From Candidatus Symbiopectobacterium sp. NZEC151 (GTDB taxonomy: Bacteria; Pseudomonadota; Gammaproteobacteria; Enterobacterales; Enterobacteriaceae), in contig NZ_JAGFPE010000001.1 in assembly GCF_025962655.1 (NCBI RefSeq), positions 496,001-560,000 on the forward strand: a stretch of 64,000 nt of DNA, given 5' to 3'. The notes beneath the pieces are model-generated. The model was not told the DNA's origin, did not search any database, and saw nothing but the letters and a program-made list of their open reading frames with translations. Shown here in pieces: positions 40,964 through 50,393 of this stretch (the first letter of the stretch is position 1; each line of letters opens with the position of its first letter). Both the position numbers and the translations under genes were made by a program.

Positions 40964-41165
40964 TTTCGATCTCAGTTGTTAGCAGAACCGATCCAAATGA
41001 AATGTCCCAGCGGGGTTGCGCAGTACGTCTTATCCTTATCTCATAGCAACATAGGTAACACAATATGAAAGTATCGCCACGCGTCAAGACCGTGATGTAT
41101 CGACGTTGCTGGTGTCCTGCTTGCTCCCGATCCCTGATGATGGCTACTGCGATCTAGGCGTGCAG

Positions 41166-41190
41166 CAAAAAAAAGCGCCCGAAGGCGCTT
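41166..41190 (-). terminator. artJ terminator
   Basis: Minus-strand stem AGCGCC-TTCG-GGCGCT followed by eight Ts; UUCG-type tetraloop. About 45 bases past the artJ stop. Confidence 0.93.
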
Positions 41191-41233
41191 ATCGTTGGGT
41201 TTATTCGTGATGTCGCACAGGGCAGACAAGGCC

Positions 41234-41965
41234 TTATTGCGGAAACCATTTGTCGTTAATGGCTTTATAGGTGCCGTCTGCTTTGATGGCGTCCAGCGCG
41301 CCATTCAGTTTTGCCAGCAGCGCTTTATCATCAGGACGAACGGCGATACCGAGACCAGTGCCGAAGTATTCTAGGTCAGTCACGTGTTCGCCAACGGAGG
41401 CCAGTTCCGGGTTATTCTTGATCCACTCATTGACCACCGCGGTATCACCGAAAACGCCGTCGATGCGCCCGTTTTTCAAATCCAGCACCGCATTTTGATA
41501 GCTGTCGTAGGACACGGTCTGGACTTCCGGGTGCTTGTCATTCATGTACTTCTGGTGCGTGGTGCCGTTTTCCATCCCAATACGCTTGCCTTTCATGGCG
41601 GCAAAATCACTGAATTTTCCCTTCTGCGCGATGACTACGGCAGAGTTGGCATAATAGGGTTGAGTAAAGGCCACTTGTTTGCTGCGCTCTGGCGTGATGT
41701 CCATCCCGGAGATCACGGCGTCGTAACGACGGAATTTCAGCGCCGGGATTAGGCTATCGAAAGCCTGGTTGGTGAAGGTGCAGTTAGCTTGCATCTGCTT
41801 GCACAGGGCTTTTGCCAGGTCCATATCAAAGCCGACGATCTCGTTGTTGGCATTGAGCGATTCAAATGGCGGATAGGTGGCGGAGGCGGCAAAACGAATA
41901 GTGTCTGCGGCGTTAGCGCCGAATGCCATACCTGCCAGTAACGTGGCGACCACGAATTTTTTCAT
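41234..41965 (-). CDS. artJ: Arginine-binding periplasmic protein ArtJ
   Basis: Periplasmic receptor feeding L-arginine to the ArtQMP transporter. The 243 residues (same as E. coli) start with a signal peptide (MKKFVVATLLAGMAFGANAA) and show the family core IRFAASATYPPFESLN, GFDMDLAKALCKQM and DAVISGMDITPER. The ATG at 41965 was chosen over an upstream frame opening. It has its own promoter with a pair of ARG boxes and is separated from artM by 175 bases. Confidence 0.96.
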   Translation of the reverse strand: MKKFVVATLLAGMAFGANAADTIRFAASATYPPFESLNANNEIVGFDMDLAKALCKQMQANCTFTNQAFDSLIPALKFRRYDAVISGMDITPERSKQVAFTQPYYANSAVVIAQKGKFSDFAAMKGKRIGMENGTTHQKYMNDKHPEVQTVSYDSYQNAVLDLKNGRIDGVFGDTAVVNEWIKNNPELASVGEHVTDLEYFGTGLGIAVRPDDKALLAKLNGALDAIKADGTYKAINDKWFPQ

Positions 41966-42038
41966 GTTGTGCTCCAACGATTTTTTTAAATTTTTCCTGC
42001 GGCATGTTCCCCGCTCAACGGCAATTACATTGCCATCA

Positions 42039-42077
42039 AGTGAATTTATATGCAAATAAAATGATTAAAAATACATT
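42039..42077 (-). promoter_or_regulatory. Double ARG box of artJ
   Basis: Two ArgR sites with cores TGAATTTATATGCA (42041-42054, one mismatch to TGAAT-N4-ATTCA) and TGATTAAAAATACA (42062-42075, two mismatches). Cores start 21 bases apart, so the 18-base boxes are separated by three bases, the standard operator geometry for hexameric ArgR. artJ is strongly repressed by arginine in E. coli. Confidence 0.85.
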
Positions 42078-42140
42078 TGAATGGCGATAAAACAGACAAA
42101 AAAAGCAGGCCGAAGCCTGCTGTTTATTGCAACGTAGAGA

Positions 42141-42809
42141 TCAGTTGCGGTGTTCAAACGCCAGTGCACGCCGTTCGATAAGGCGCATCAATACTGTCAG
42201 CAACCCATTGACACACAGGTAAATAATCCCTGCGGCACCGAAAACGGCAACGTCATAGGTGCGGCCATACATCAGTTGGCTGTAACCCATCACCTCCATC
42301 AGCGTGATGGTATAGGCCAGCGAGGTACTTTTAAACACCAACACCACTTCGTTTGAATAGGACGACAGGGCGCGTTTAAAGGCATAGGGCAATAAGATAC
42401 GCAACGTTTGTGCAGGTGACATGCCCAACGCCGCGCAGGATTGCCACTGCCCGGAAGGGATGGCGCGCACCGCACCGTAAAACAGCTGTGTGGTATAGGC
42501 CGCGCTGTTTAATGCCAGGGCTATCATGGCGCACAGCCAAGGCTGAGAGAGCAAGTGCCACAGCCACGGGATCTGCTGGATTGCCGGAAACTGGCCCGGA
42601 CCATAATAGATCAGGAAGATTTGCACCAGCAGCGGTGTACCGGTAAACAAAGTGATGTACGCCCGGGACAGCAGGGACAACACCGGTGTTTTTAACGCAA
42701 GAACCGCCGTCAGTACCAAAGAGATAACCAGTGCGGCAATCAGCGCCACCAGCGTAAGGCTCAGGCTGGTGTGCAACCCTTTGAGCAATTCAGGTAAGTA
42801 CGCGAGCAT
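42141..42809 (-). CDS. artM: Arginine ABC transporter permease ArtM
   Basis: Inner-membrane subunit of the arginine importer, 222 residues as in E. coli, with five helices; the EAA-like loop reads SCAALGMSPAQTLRILLPYA. The start overlaps the artQ stop by one base (TGATG). Last gene of artPIQM. Confidence 0.96.
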   Translation of the reverse strand: MLAYLPELLKGLHTSLSLTLVALIAALVISLVLTAVLALKTPVLSLLSRAYITLFTGTPLLVQIFLIYYGPGQFPAIQQIPWLWHLLSQPWLCAMIALALNSAAYTTQLFYGAVRAIPSGQWQSCAALGMSPAQTLRILLPYAFKRALSSYSNEVVLVFKSTSLAYTITLMEVMGYSQLMYGRTYDVAVFGAAGIIYLCVNGLLTVLMRLIERRALAFEHRN

Positions 42810-43525
42810 CAGGACGGCCTCCGTTCAAAGCGCGTAGTACGCAGTTCGATACGCTTCAGGACGTATTGACTCAACAAGGTGATTACCAGATAAATCGCTG
42901 CCGCAATCACATACCAGGTAAAGGGCTCTTGGGTACGTGTGGCGATGCTCTTGGTTTGCAGCATCAGATCGTTCACGCTAATCAAAGACACCAACGCGGT
43001 ATCTTTCAGCAATACCAGCCATTGGTTGCCGAGGCCGGGCAGGGCATGGCGCCACATTTGCGGCATGATCAAGCGAAAGAAGATGGCCGCTTTACTCAAC
43101 CCCAGGGCTTGCCCTGATTCGCGTTGCCCCTGAGGGACCGCTTTCAGCGCGCCGCGCAGCGTTTGTGACGCATAGGCGGCATAGAGCAGCGCCAACGCAA
43201 TCACACCGCACAGAAACGGGCTGACTTCAAACGTCTCAATGTCTAACTTGATGGGAAACGCTGTGCCACCGACATTGAGCGTAAAGCCATCCGCCAGTAT
43301 CAGCAGCAGTTGTGATGAACCAAAATAGATAAACAGCACCACCAGAATTTCCGGCAGGCCGCGTAGCAGCGTCACTAACGCTGTGCCGCACCAGGCAACG
43401 GGCTTCCAGCGGGCCATTTCCCATACGGCAAACAGCATCGCCAGAATCAAACCGAGTACCAGTGCACAAACGGCAAGGCCGACGGTCATGCCGGCGGCGC
43501 TTGCAAGAGGATGAAATTCTATCAT
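42809..43525 (-). CDS. artQ: Arginine ABC transporter permease ArtQ
   Basis: Inner-membrane subunit, 238 residues as in E. coli, about five helices, with the EAA loop [21 protein letters not shown]. It begins nine bases after artI and is coupled to artM through TGATG. Confidence 0.96.
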   Translation of the reverse strand: MIEFHPLASAAGMTVGLAVCALVLGLILAMLFAVWEMARWKPVAWCGTALVTLLRGLPEILVVLFIYFGSSQLLLILADGFTLNVGGTAFPIKLDIETFEVSPFLCGVIALALLYAAYASQTLRGALKAVPQGQRESGQALGLSKAAIFFRLIMPQMWRHALPGLGNQWLVLLKDTALVSLISVNDLMLQTKSIATRTQEPFTWYVIAAAIYLVITLLSQYVLKRIELRTTRFERRPS

Positions 43526-43534
43526 TTAGCGAGA

Positions 43535-44266
43535 TTACTGCTGAAACCATTTGTTGTAGATGGACTGATAAGTGCCATCCTGTTTGACTTTGTCCAGCGC
43601 GTCATTGAAGCGTTTGACCAGCGCATCGTTACCCTGACGCACCGCAATGCCCAAACCGATGCCAAAGTAGTTCTTATCCGTTACGCTGCTGCCTACGGTA
43701 GCCAACTGGTCGTTCTGTTTCAGCCACTCATTCACCACGGCAGTGTCACCGAATACCGCGTCCAGACGGCCACTTTTCAGATCCAGAATGGCATTCTGAT
43801 AGCTGTCATACGGCACGGTCGTCACATCTTTGTGTTGATCCAGCAGATATTTCTGGTGAGTGGTGCCGTTCTGCACGCCAACGCGTTTACCTTTCAGGGC
43901 AGCGATATCGGCCACTTTGCCTTTCTGTGCGATAAACAGCGCAGAGTTGTCGTAGTAGGGTTGGCTAAAGGCCACCTGTTGCTGACGCTCCGGCGTAATA
44001 TCCATCCCAGCCATAACGGCTTCATAACGGCGGAATTTAAGCCCTGGGATCAGGCTGTCAAAGGCCTGATTGCTGAACGTACAGGTGGCGTTCATCTCTT
44101 TGCACAGCGCGTTAGCAAGATCGACGTCAAACCCTTGAATCTTGTTATCATCGCCCACGAATTCGAACGGAGGGTAAGAGGCTTCGGTCGCAAAACGGAT
44201 GGTTTCTGCGGCGCTGGCGGCAACGCTGGCGCTGGCGAGGAGTGCTGCAACGAGTAATTTTTTCAT
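43535..44266 (-). CDS. artI: Arginine/basic amino acid binding protein ArtI
   Basis: Periplasmic receptor paralogous to ArtJ, 243 residues, with signal peptide MKKLLVAALLASASVAASAA and core ETIRFATEASYPPFEFVGDD, GFDVDLANALCKEM. The ATG at 44266 follows GGAAA and matches the paralogue; earlier in-frame ATGs lie in the leader. Second gene of artPIQM. Confidence 0.96.
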   Translation of the reverse strand: MKKLLVAALLASASVAASAAETIRFATEASYPPFEFVGDDNKIQGFDVDLANALCKEMNATCTFSNQAFDSLIPGLKFRRYEAVMAGMDITPERQQQVAFSQPYYDNSALFIAQKGKVADIAALKGKRVGVQNGTTHQKYLLDQHKDVTTVPYDSYQNAILDLKSGRLDAVFGDTAVVNEWLKQNDQLATVGSSVTDKNYFGIGLGIAVRQGNDALVKRFNDALDKVKQDGTYQSIYNKWFQQ

Positions 44267-44286
44267 TGTCATTTCCATCTTGTTCA

Positions 44287-45015
44287 TCAATGAGAAAGAT
44301 AACTGGCGAACTCGGCGGTTTGCGGCGCGGCAAAGTGGCCCGCATCACCCTGTTCGACAATACGGCCATTTTCCATGTACACCACACGGCTGGCAGTTTT
44401 ACGTGCAAAATCCACTTCGTGTGTGACAATTACCTGGGTGATACCGGTTTGCGCCAGTTCCTGAATAATACCGACCACCTGGGCCGTGATTTCAGGATCG
44501 AGCGCGGCTGTCGGTTCATCGAACAGCAGCACCTGAGGTTCCATCATCAGTGCGCGGGCAATCGCCACGCGTTGCTGCTGCCCACCGGACAAATGCAGTG
44601 GGAAACGATCGGCAAAATCGCGCAGGCGTAACCGTGTTAACAGTTTATCTGCACGTGCCAGCGCCTCGTCTTTGCTCAAACCCAATACCCGGCAAGGTGC
44701 CTCGGTCAGGTTTTGTGTGACGGTCAAGTGGGGCCACAGGTTGTATTGCTGAAACACCATGCCGACATTGCGGCGGAGTTCGCGGATGGCGCCGTCACTC
44801 GGCGGCTGCGCAAACGTAAACTGGTTGCCTGCGATGGCAAGTGTGCCCGAACGCGGCATCTCCAGCAGGTTCAATACGCGCAGCAGCGAGCTTTTTCCCG
44901 CACCGCTGGGGCCCAATAACACCAGCGTTTCGCCAGCCGGACAATCAAGGGTGACATCGAATAGCGCCTGATGCGCGCCATAGAAACAGTTAATGCTGTT
45001 TAGTTGAATACTCAT
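44287..45015 (-). CDS. artP: Arginine ABC transporter ATP-binding protein ArtP
   Basis: Cytoplasmic ATPase of the arginine importer. From the ATG at 45015 it has 242 residues, as in E. coli, starting [20 protein letters not shown]. Walker A is GPSGAGKSS, signature LSGGQQQR, Walker [13 protein letters not shown] and H-loop VTHEVDF. A second in-frame ATG seven codons upstream (45036) would add MSIQFLR, a near repeat of the true N-terminus. Neither start has a strong ribosome site. ARG boxes overlap this region. Confidence 0.95.
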   Translation of the reverse strand: MSIQLNSINCFYGAHQALFDVTLDCPAGETLVLLGPSGAGKSSLLRVLNLLEMPRSGTLAIAGNQFTFAQPPSDGAIRELRRNVGMVFQQYNLWPHLTVTQNLTEAPCRVLGLSKDEALARADKLLTRLRLRDFADRFPLHLSGGQQQRVAIARALMMEPQVLLFDEPTAALDPEITAQVVGIIQELAQTGITQVIVTHEVDFARKTASRVVYMENGRIVEQGDAGHFAAPQTAEFASYLSH

Positions 45016-45041
45016 GCGCAAGAATTGAATAGACATTGATG
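45003..45041 (-). promoter_or_regulatory. Double ARG box overlapping the artP start
   Basis: Cores TGAATACTCATGCG (45005-45018) and TGAATAGACATTGA (45026-45039) each keep the TGAAT arm and an imperfect second arm, and lie exactly 21 bases apart, the ArgR operator spacing. The first core covers the artP ATG at 45013-45015. ArgR binding here would cover the initiation region, so the promoter must lie just upstream or overlap. Confidence 0.65.
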
Positions 45042-45398
45042 CCGCGAATGTTAACGTCGGCAGGATACTTATGCAATCGCCGTGGGTTAAAATTTGCTGA
45101 TTAGCGGACTAATGCATAAATAATAGCACAAAATATCGGTTAAGCGGCGGGGTGGCTGTAATTGTCGGGACCGAAGGATAACAGACAGCAAATCTGCCCG
45201 TACCGGCGGCAATCATGCTGCGGTTTAGCGCCGATAGCCTCAAAAAATACAGGTTATGAATGCGTTATAGTGACGAATGGTTGAAGTTGTTTGTGGCAAG
45301 ATTAATGGTTTGTATATTTTTGGTTATGGCGTTGGCGCGGCAATGGCGACGGTAAGCCGTGCTGGTGAGCAAGCGCGTACAGCAAAGAGCGTAATAGA
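45042..45398. other. artP-deacetylase divergent intergenic region
   Basis: About 360 bases between divergent genes, with no supported gene. It should hold the artPIQM promoter and that of the deacetylase. E. coli has ybjP at this place; no trace of it is visible. Confidence 0.6.
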
Positions 45399-46211
45399 AT
45401 GAATGCAAGTGCAATTCCCATCCTGATGTATCACCACGTTGGCCCCAAGCCTGGGCTGGTGACGCTGTCGCCCGACACCTTTATTGAACAGATGACCTGG
45501 CTGGCTCGTGCCGGGTGGAAAACCGTGACCGCGGCTGAATTGGAAGGATTTTACCGTGGCGAGCCCTTGCCGCGTAAAAGTGTGATGATCACCTTTGACG
45601 ACGGCTATTTGGACAATTGGGTTTATGCGTTTCCGGTGCTAAAACGTCTTGGGTTGCATGCGCATATTTTTCTGATTACCGGCCAGATTGGCGACGGACC
45701 GGTTCGTGAGCTGACTGAGGTGGCTTTCTCTCACAAGGCGTGTGAGGAACGCGTGGCTAACGGCCATGCTGACGATGTGATGATGCGCTGGTCTGAAATT
45801 GAAGAGATGCAAGCCAGTGGGCTAGTTGAGTTTCATGCGCATACCCATACGCATCAGCGCTGGGATTGGAACATAACGGATACTGCCGAGCGCCACCGCG
45901 CGTTGGAAACCGATCTGCGTCTGTGTCGTGAAACGCTGCTTGCGCGACTGGGATCGTGCAGCCGCCATTTCTGCTGGCCGATGGGATTTTATAACCACGA
46001 TTACGCCGCCATTGCCCAGGCGCAGGGGTTTGATTATCTCTACACCACCGAGCGGCGGATGAACATGCCGCAGCATCTCACCTGGCGTTTGGGACGTATC
46101 AGCACCAAAGAGCGTGAAGATACCTCCTGGCTTAAACGGCGGCTGTTTATGTATACCACACCGGTTATTTCTTCATTGTTTGCGTTACATAAAGGTCAGC
46201 GTTATACCTGA
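45399..46211 (+). CDS. Polysaccharide deacetylase family protein
   Basis: NodB-homology carbohydrate deacetylase of 270 residues, probably cytoplasmic since no signal peptide is visible. It has IPILMYHHVG at the N-terminus, the catalytic and metal motif VMITFDDGYLDNW (about residue 62) and the metal histidines in FHAHTHTHQRWD (about 148). A glycosyltransferase follows, so the pair probably tailors a surface glycan such as LPS; the target is unknown. E. coli lacks these genes between artP and hcr. Ends at a terminator, so the two genes may be separately transcribed. Confidence 0.88.
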   Translation: MNASAIPILMYHHVGPKPGLVTLSPDTFIEQMTWLARAGWKTVTAAELEGFYRGEPLPRKSVMITFDDGYLDNWVYAFPVLKRLGLHAHIFLITGQIGDGPVRELTEVAFSHKACEERVANGHADDVMMRWSEIEEMQASGLVEFHAHTHTHQRWDWNITDTAERHRALETDLRLCRETLLARLGSCSRHFCWPMGFYNHDYAAIAQAQGFDYLYTTERRMNMPQHLTWRLGRISTKEREDTSWLKRRLFMYTTPVISSLFALHKGQRYT

Positions 46212-46237
46212 TGGTTTTTTTTGACGGCAATGACAAC

Positions 46238-46266
46238 ATGCCCAGAGTAATGTTCCTGGGCATTTT
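46238..46266 (+). terminator. Deacetylase terminator
   Basis: ATGCCCAG pairs with CTGGGCAT around a ten-base loop, followed by TTTT; 27 bases after the deacetylase stop. Confidence 0.8.
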
Positions 46267-46415
46267 ATGTATTTATTTTCTGAAAATGCGCCTCTGTATA
46301 AAAAGTATTTACCTTCCGTTTAGCTTCGCTCTCATAAAATTACGCCAGACGTGAAACACACTGTGCATATCCTCGGCCGAGGGTACGGTGTTGATTGTTT
46401 TTATTAGGTTTATTT

Positions 46416-47534
46416 ATGAGAAAACGCATTCTCTACACAGAATCCTCTAAGCATGTTGGCGGGCAGGAATTGCAGGCTATGATGCAATTACACGCCTTGC
46501 AACATTTAGGTTTCGAGGTGTTATTGGCATGTCGTCCGGAAAGTGAAGTGGCTAAACTTGCCGCTGAAAAACATATTCCAATATACCCGATCATATTTAG
46601 AAATAGTTATCATTTCCCCTCTCTGTGGCGTTTCAGACAGCTTATTAATGAATATCATCCTTTATTTATCGTTAGTCACAGTGGGCACGATGCAAATATT
46701 GCTGCACTGGCCACTAAGCTGGTCTGGAACAAGCCAACGTTGGTGCGGCAAAAGACCTATCTGACCAGCAGAATCAAACCGTTCAGCACCAATTATCTGG
46801 CGGATCAGGTGGTGGTGCCCAGCGCTGGTATGAAGCGCTCGATGGTGGCTGGCGGCTGCCGGGATGAAAAGATCGAGGTGGTCGCGCCTGGGTTTGACTT
46901 TGCTACCTTGCATGCCCAAAGCGAGCGGCCCTTGCCCGCAGCTCTGCAATGCTGGCTGGAGGCCAGCACGTCGCCCGTCATTGCACAGGTAGGTATGCTA
47001 CGCGGTGAAAAAGGGCACGCTACCGCGTTGGCTGCGTTGGCGTCGCTCAAGCAGTCAGGCCATGCGTTTCGTTATCTGATCGTCGGAGATGGCCCTGAGA
47101 GCAAGGTTATCAACGCGATGATTGCGCGCTACGGTTTACAAGATAACGTGATGATGGCCGGTAAACTGTTCCCAGCAGCGGCCGTCTATCGGCATGCGGA
47201 TCTGGTGTTGATGCCTTCACGTAATGAGTCATTTGGCATGGCGCTGGTTGAGGCGATGTTTTTTGGCGTTCCGGTGATGGCGAGCAACGTTGGGGGCATT
47301 CCGGATGTTATCCGCCATCAGGAAAACGGCGTACTGTTACCGTGCGATGATGTCGCGGCCTGGCAGGACGCCATTGCCGATTTCCTTATGCACCCGGAAC
47401 CCTACCGTCAGAGAGCCCGTCACGCCTACAATGACGTAGTGTCGCGCTATTCTATCGATGCCTGCGTTAAAAAAATTATAGCCTTGGCCTATAAGGAGCC
47501 CACACCCACAATTGCGGGTGTGGCGACGCCTTAA
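46416..47534 (+). CDS. Glycosyltransferase family 4 (GT-B fold), compositional mosaic
   Basis: Cytoplasmic glycosyltransferase of 372 residues, likely acting on a lipid-linked or LPS acceptor. The C-terminal nucleotide-sugar domain shows IAQVGMLRGEKGHATALAAL, YLIVGDGPES, and the GT1-type E-x7-E block PSRNESFGMALVEAMFFGVP. The ATG at 46416 follows TTAGG and starts MRKRILYTESSKHVGGQELQ. Composition is split: hand counts give about 33-35% GC at 46561-46680 but about 70% at 46921-46980. The C-terminal tail (PTPTIAGVATP) is encoded by a hairpin. Donor and acceptor are unknown. Confidence 0.85.
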   Translation: MRKRILYTESSKHVGGQELQAMMQLHALQHLGFEVLLACRPESEVAKLAAEKHIPIYPIIFRNSYHFPSLWRFRQLINEYHPLFIVSHSGHDANIAALATKLVWNKPTLVRQKTYLTSRIKPFSTNYLADQVVVPSAGMKRSMVAGGCRDEKIEVVAPGFDFATLHAQSERPLPAALQCWLEASTSPVIAQVGMLRGEKGHATALAALASLKQSGHAFRYLIVGDGPESKVINAMIARYGLQDNVMMAGKLFPAAAVYRHADLVLMPSRNESFGMALVEAMFFGVPVMASNVGGIPDVIRHQENGVLLPCDDVAAWQDAIADFLMHPEPYRQRARHAYNDVVSRYSIDACVKKIIALAYKEPTPTIAGVATP

Positions 47535-47562
47535 CGTTGGTGCGTGATGCCCTGGCTGGGCG

Positions 47563-48579
47563 TTACGCCAACACCGTGTCCCCGTGCAGTTGGCAACTGC
47601 ACGCCAGCACATAGCCTTGTGCAATCTCTTCTGCCGTCAGCGTCATGGTGCTACTGGTGGTGTAATCGCCGGAAAGCACTTTGGTTTTGCAACTGCCGCA
47701 GACACCTGCGCGGCACGCGGCATTAACCGGTATTTTATTGCTTTCCAACGCGGCTAACAGGCTGATACCAACAGGCACACGCAGCGTATTAAGCGGTTGG
47801 CGAATGGTCAGCGTCAGCTGTTCACCGTCCTCTTCCAATGATTCAGCGCCAATCTGGAACTGCTCTTTGTAGAAGCGTGTCGTGGGGACGCCAGCATCGG
47901 CAACCAGTGCGGCAACCTGCTGCATATACGGGGCCGGGCCACAGGTCATGACGATACGCTGTGCCAGATCCGGCACCTCTTGGTTCAGCAGCGCAGGTGT
48001 TAACCTTCCTGCGAGAAAACCGGGTTCGGCGTCAAACTCGGCGACCAACGTCAGCGTCAACTGTGATGGATACTGTTCTGTCAGGCGCTGCCACTCGGCG
48101 GCGAAAATCACCTGCTGCGGGTTGCGGACATTAAAGATCACCTGCAAGTGAACGTTCGGACGGTTTGCCAACAACCAGCGACTCATCGACATGATGGGCG
48201 TCACGCCACAGCCTGCGGCCATCATCAGATAACGTTCCTGCTCGGCATGGCCCGCATCGACGCAGGTAAACTCGCCCTGTGCATCGGAAAGCCACAGATA
48301 GTCACCGGGTTTGACCTGCTGCGTCAGCCAGCCTGAACCGGTGCCATCTTCCAACCGCCGTACCGTCAGCGTGATAAACGGGCTTAACCCTGGGGTTGAC
48401 GACAGGGTATAGGCGCGCAGGGTGTCAGGGTTGTTGGCAATGCAAACCAGCGCGTACTGCCCCGGACGATAAGGATAGAAATCGTGGTTAATCAGCGAAA
48501 GCGTCCAGACGTCGGGCGTTTCCTGACGAATGGAGTGAACTTGCATGCGGTTCGGGCATGCGGAGGTCGGTTGTGTCAT
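47563..48579 (-). CDS. hcr: NADH oxidoreductase Hcr
   Basis: Cytoplasmic electron donor for hybrid-cluster protein Hcp. The 338 residues comprise a FAD-binding domain (RPGQYALVCI, LRAYTLSSTPG), an NADH-binding domain (MMAAGCGVTPIMSM) and a C-terminal 2Fe-2S ferredoxin domain with CRAGVCGSCKTKV and a last cluster cysteine in VLACSCQL. Second gene of hcp-hcr, 59 bases after hcp. Confidence 0.95.
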   Translation of the reverse strand: MTQPTSACPNRMQVHSIRQETPDVWTLSLINHDFYPYRPGQYALVCIANNPDTLRAYTLSSTPGLSPFITLTVRRLEDGTGSGWLTQQVKPGDYLWLSDAQGEFTCVDAGHAEQERYLMMAAGCGVTPIMSMSRWLLANRPNVHLQVIFNVRNPQQVIFAAEWQRLTEQYPSQLTLTLVAEFDAEPGFLAGRLTPALLNQEVPDLAQRIVMTCGPAPYMQQVAALVADAGVPTTRFYKEQFQIGAESLEEDGEQLTLTIRQPLNTLRVPVGISLLAALESNKIPVNAACRAGVCGSCKTKVLSGDYTTSSTMTLTAEEIAQGYVLACSCQLHGDTVLA

Positions 48580-48638
48580 GTGTGCTCTCCAAACAGCACA
48601 AACGACGCGTTGCCGCGCCGCTTGTTATCCTATTGCTC

Positions 48639-50291
48639 TCAGGCGGACAAAAGGGTGTTGATGTCTTCTTCTACGGTAGTAATCGCGCACATACCGAATT
48701 TTTCGTTCAGCACGGCCAGCAGGTTATCCGTCAGGAAGCCGGGGGCAGTAGGACCCGTTCTGATGTTTTTCACGCCCAGCGACAGCAGCGTGAGCAGAAT
48801 GACGATGGCTTTTTGCTCAAACCAGGAGAGTACCAGGCTCAATGGCAGGTCGTTCACGCCGCAACCCAGTTTTTCCGCCAGTTTCACGGCCAGAATAATG
48901 GCTGCGTAGGCATCGTTGCATTGACCGACATCGAGCAGACGCGGCAACCCTTCCAGCGTGCCAAAATCCAGCTTGTTAAAACGGTATTTGCCGCACGCCA
49001 GCGTCATGATCAGGCAGTCATCCGGCACGCTACGGGTGAAATCGGTGAAATAGCTGCGCTCGCCGCGGCTACCGTCACATCCCCCCACCAGGAACACGTG
49101 ACGCAATTTGCCTTTAGCCACCAAATCGATCACGGTATCCGCAGCGCCAAGCAGGGTCTCACGTCCGAAACCAACGGTGATGTTGTGCTCGATTTCGCTG
49201 TACGGGAAACCGGCCAGGCTTTGTGCCTGAGCAACGATCTGGCTGAAATCATCCCCTTCCAGATGGTTGACGCCCGGCCAGCCAACAATACTGCGCGTCC
49301 AGATACGATCGCCGTAGTTTCCGACATACGGATCGATAATACAGTTGGATGTCATCACGATAGGGCCAGGGAACTTGGCAAATTCAACCTGCTGGTTCTG
49401 CCAGCCGCTGCCGTAGTTACCCACCAGATGCGAGAATTTTTTCAACTCGGGATAGCCGTGCGCAGGCAACATTTCACCGTGGGTGTAAATATTGACGCCA
49501 GTGCCTTCGGTCTGTTCCAACAGCATCCGCAGGTCTTTCAAATCGTGACCGGAAATCAGAATAGCTTTGCCTGCCACCGGGCGCACGTTCACCTGGGTCG
49601 GATGAGGATGACCGTAGGCGTCGGTTTCACCTTTATCGAGGATCGCCATCACGTTGAAGTTCATTTTGCCAATCGCCATGGCATTGTTCAGCAGCGTGTC
49701 CATGTCGCTCGGCTGCGTGCCCAGCCAGGCCATCAAAGCGTGGAATTCGGCATAGATAGCGTCATCGTATTGGCCGAGTACGTGGGCATGCTCCATATAG
49801 GCGGCGGCCCCTTTCAGACCGTACAGGCACAGCATACGCAGACCGTGCAGGTCGGCACCAATCGTGGCTTTATCATGATCCAGTGCGAATTGGCTGGCCT
49901 GTTGTAGCAGGGTCGGAATATCGTTGCCCGCCAGTTGCAGTTCAGACAGGGGATGGTCAACGCGGGCATCCGCTTCGAGCAGACGGCAGCGCGTTTTCAG
50001 TCCGTGACGCAGTTGGATTGCTTCTTGTGCGTAACCGATAATTCTTTGCGAGTCGAAGTTGACGTTGGTCAGCGTAGCGAAGAAAGCGCGAGGGACGAAG
50101 TTATCGACCGTATGGTCGATGATATCCAGCGAACGGGCTTTTAGTGCCCAGGCAGATAAACCTTGCAATACCGCGACCAGCAGGTCTTGCAGATCGGAGG
50201 TTTCAGCGGTTTTGCCGCACATGCCTTGCGCATAGGCGCAACCGTTTCCAGCCGGGGTACGGATTGTTTGCTCACATTGCACACAAAACAT
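48639..50291 (-). CDS. hcp: Hybrid-cluster protein (NO reductase/S-nitrosylase)
   Basis: Iron-sulfur-oxygen cluster enzyme acting on nitric oxide and protein S-nitrosylation under anaerobic nitrosative stress. The 550 residues begin [20 protein letters not shown] with cysteines C3, C6, C18 and C25, giving C-X2-C-X11-C-X6-C, the class II arrangement found in E. coli. Later hybrid-cluster ligands sit in [14 protein letters not shown] and [15 protein letters not shown] precedes the ATG. Expression is probably under NsrR and FNR. Confidence 0.96.
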   Translation of the reverse strand: MFCVQCEQTIRTPAGNGCAYAQGMCGKTAETSDLQDLLVAVLQGLSAWALKARSLDIIDHTVDNFVPRAFFATLTNVNFDSQRIIGYAQEAIQLRHGLKTRCRLLEADARVDHPLSELQLAGNDIPTLLQQASQFALDHDKATIGADLHGLRMLCLYGLKGAAAYMEHAHVLGQYDDAIYAEFHALMAWLGTQPSDMDTLLNNAMAIGKMNFNVMAILDKGETDAYGHPHPTQVNVRPVAGKAILISGHDLKDLRMLLEQTEGTGVNIYTHGEMLPAHGYPELKKFSHLVGNYGSGWQNQQVEFAKFPGPIVMTSNCIIDPYVGNYGDRIWTRSIVGWPGVNHLEGDDFSQIVAQAQSLAGFPYSEIEHNITVGFGRETLLGAADTVIDLVAKGKLRHVFLVGGCDGSRGERSYFTDFTRSVPDDCLIMTLACGKYRFNKLDFGTLEGLPRLLDVGQCNDAYAAIILAVKLAEKLGCGVNDLPLSLVLSWFEQKAIVILLTLLSLGVKNIRTGPTAPGFLTDNLLAVLNEKFGMCAITTVEEDINTLLSA

Positions 50292-50309
50292 AACGTTATC
50301 CTTTTTTTA

Positions 50310-50332
50310 AAGTTGCATTTGGAATGCTTGTT
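50310..50332 (-). promoter_or_regulatory. NsrR site upstream of hcp
   Basis: The 23 bases agree at 18 positions with the NsrR inverted repeat made of two AAGATGCATTT halves: the left half AAGTTGCATTT has one change, the right half is weaker. The site ends 19 bases upstream of the hcp start codon. hcp-hcr is a known NsrR target in E. coli. Confidence 0.75.
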
Positions 50333-50393
50333 TTGAAGCATAGTGATTTCGCCTCGAGTTAAAAAGGCTTTTTACATGCAATTTTAGGTAAAT

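Noticed and set aside
48558-49907. 449-codon open frame antisense to hcp
   Set aside because: A high-GC shadow of hcp: rich in His, Gln and Arg, no ribosome site, no family likeness, while hcp has full cofactor motifs.
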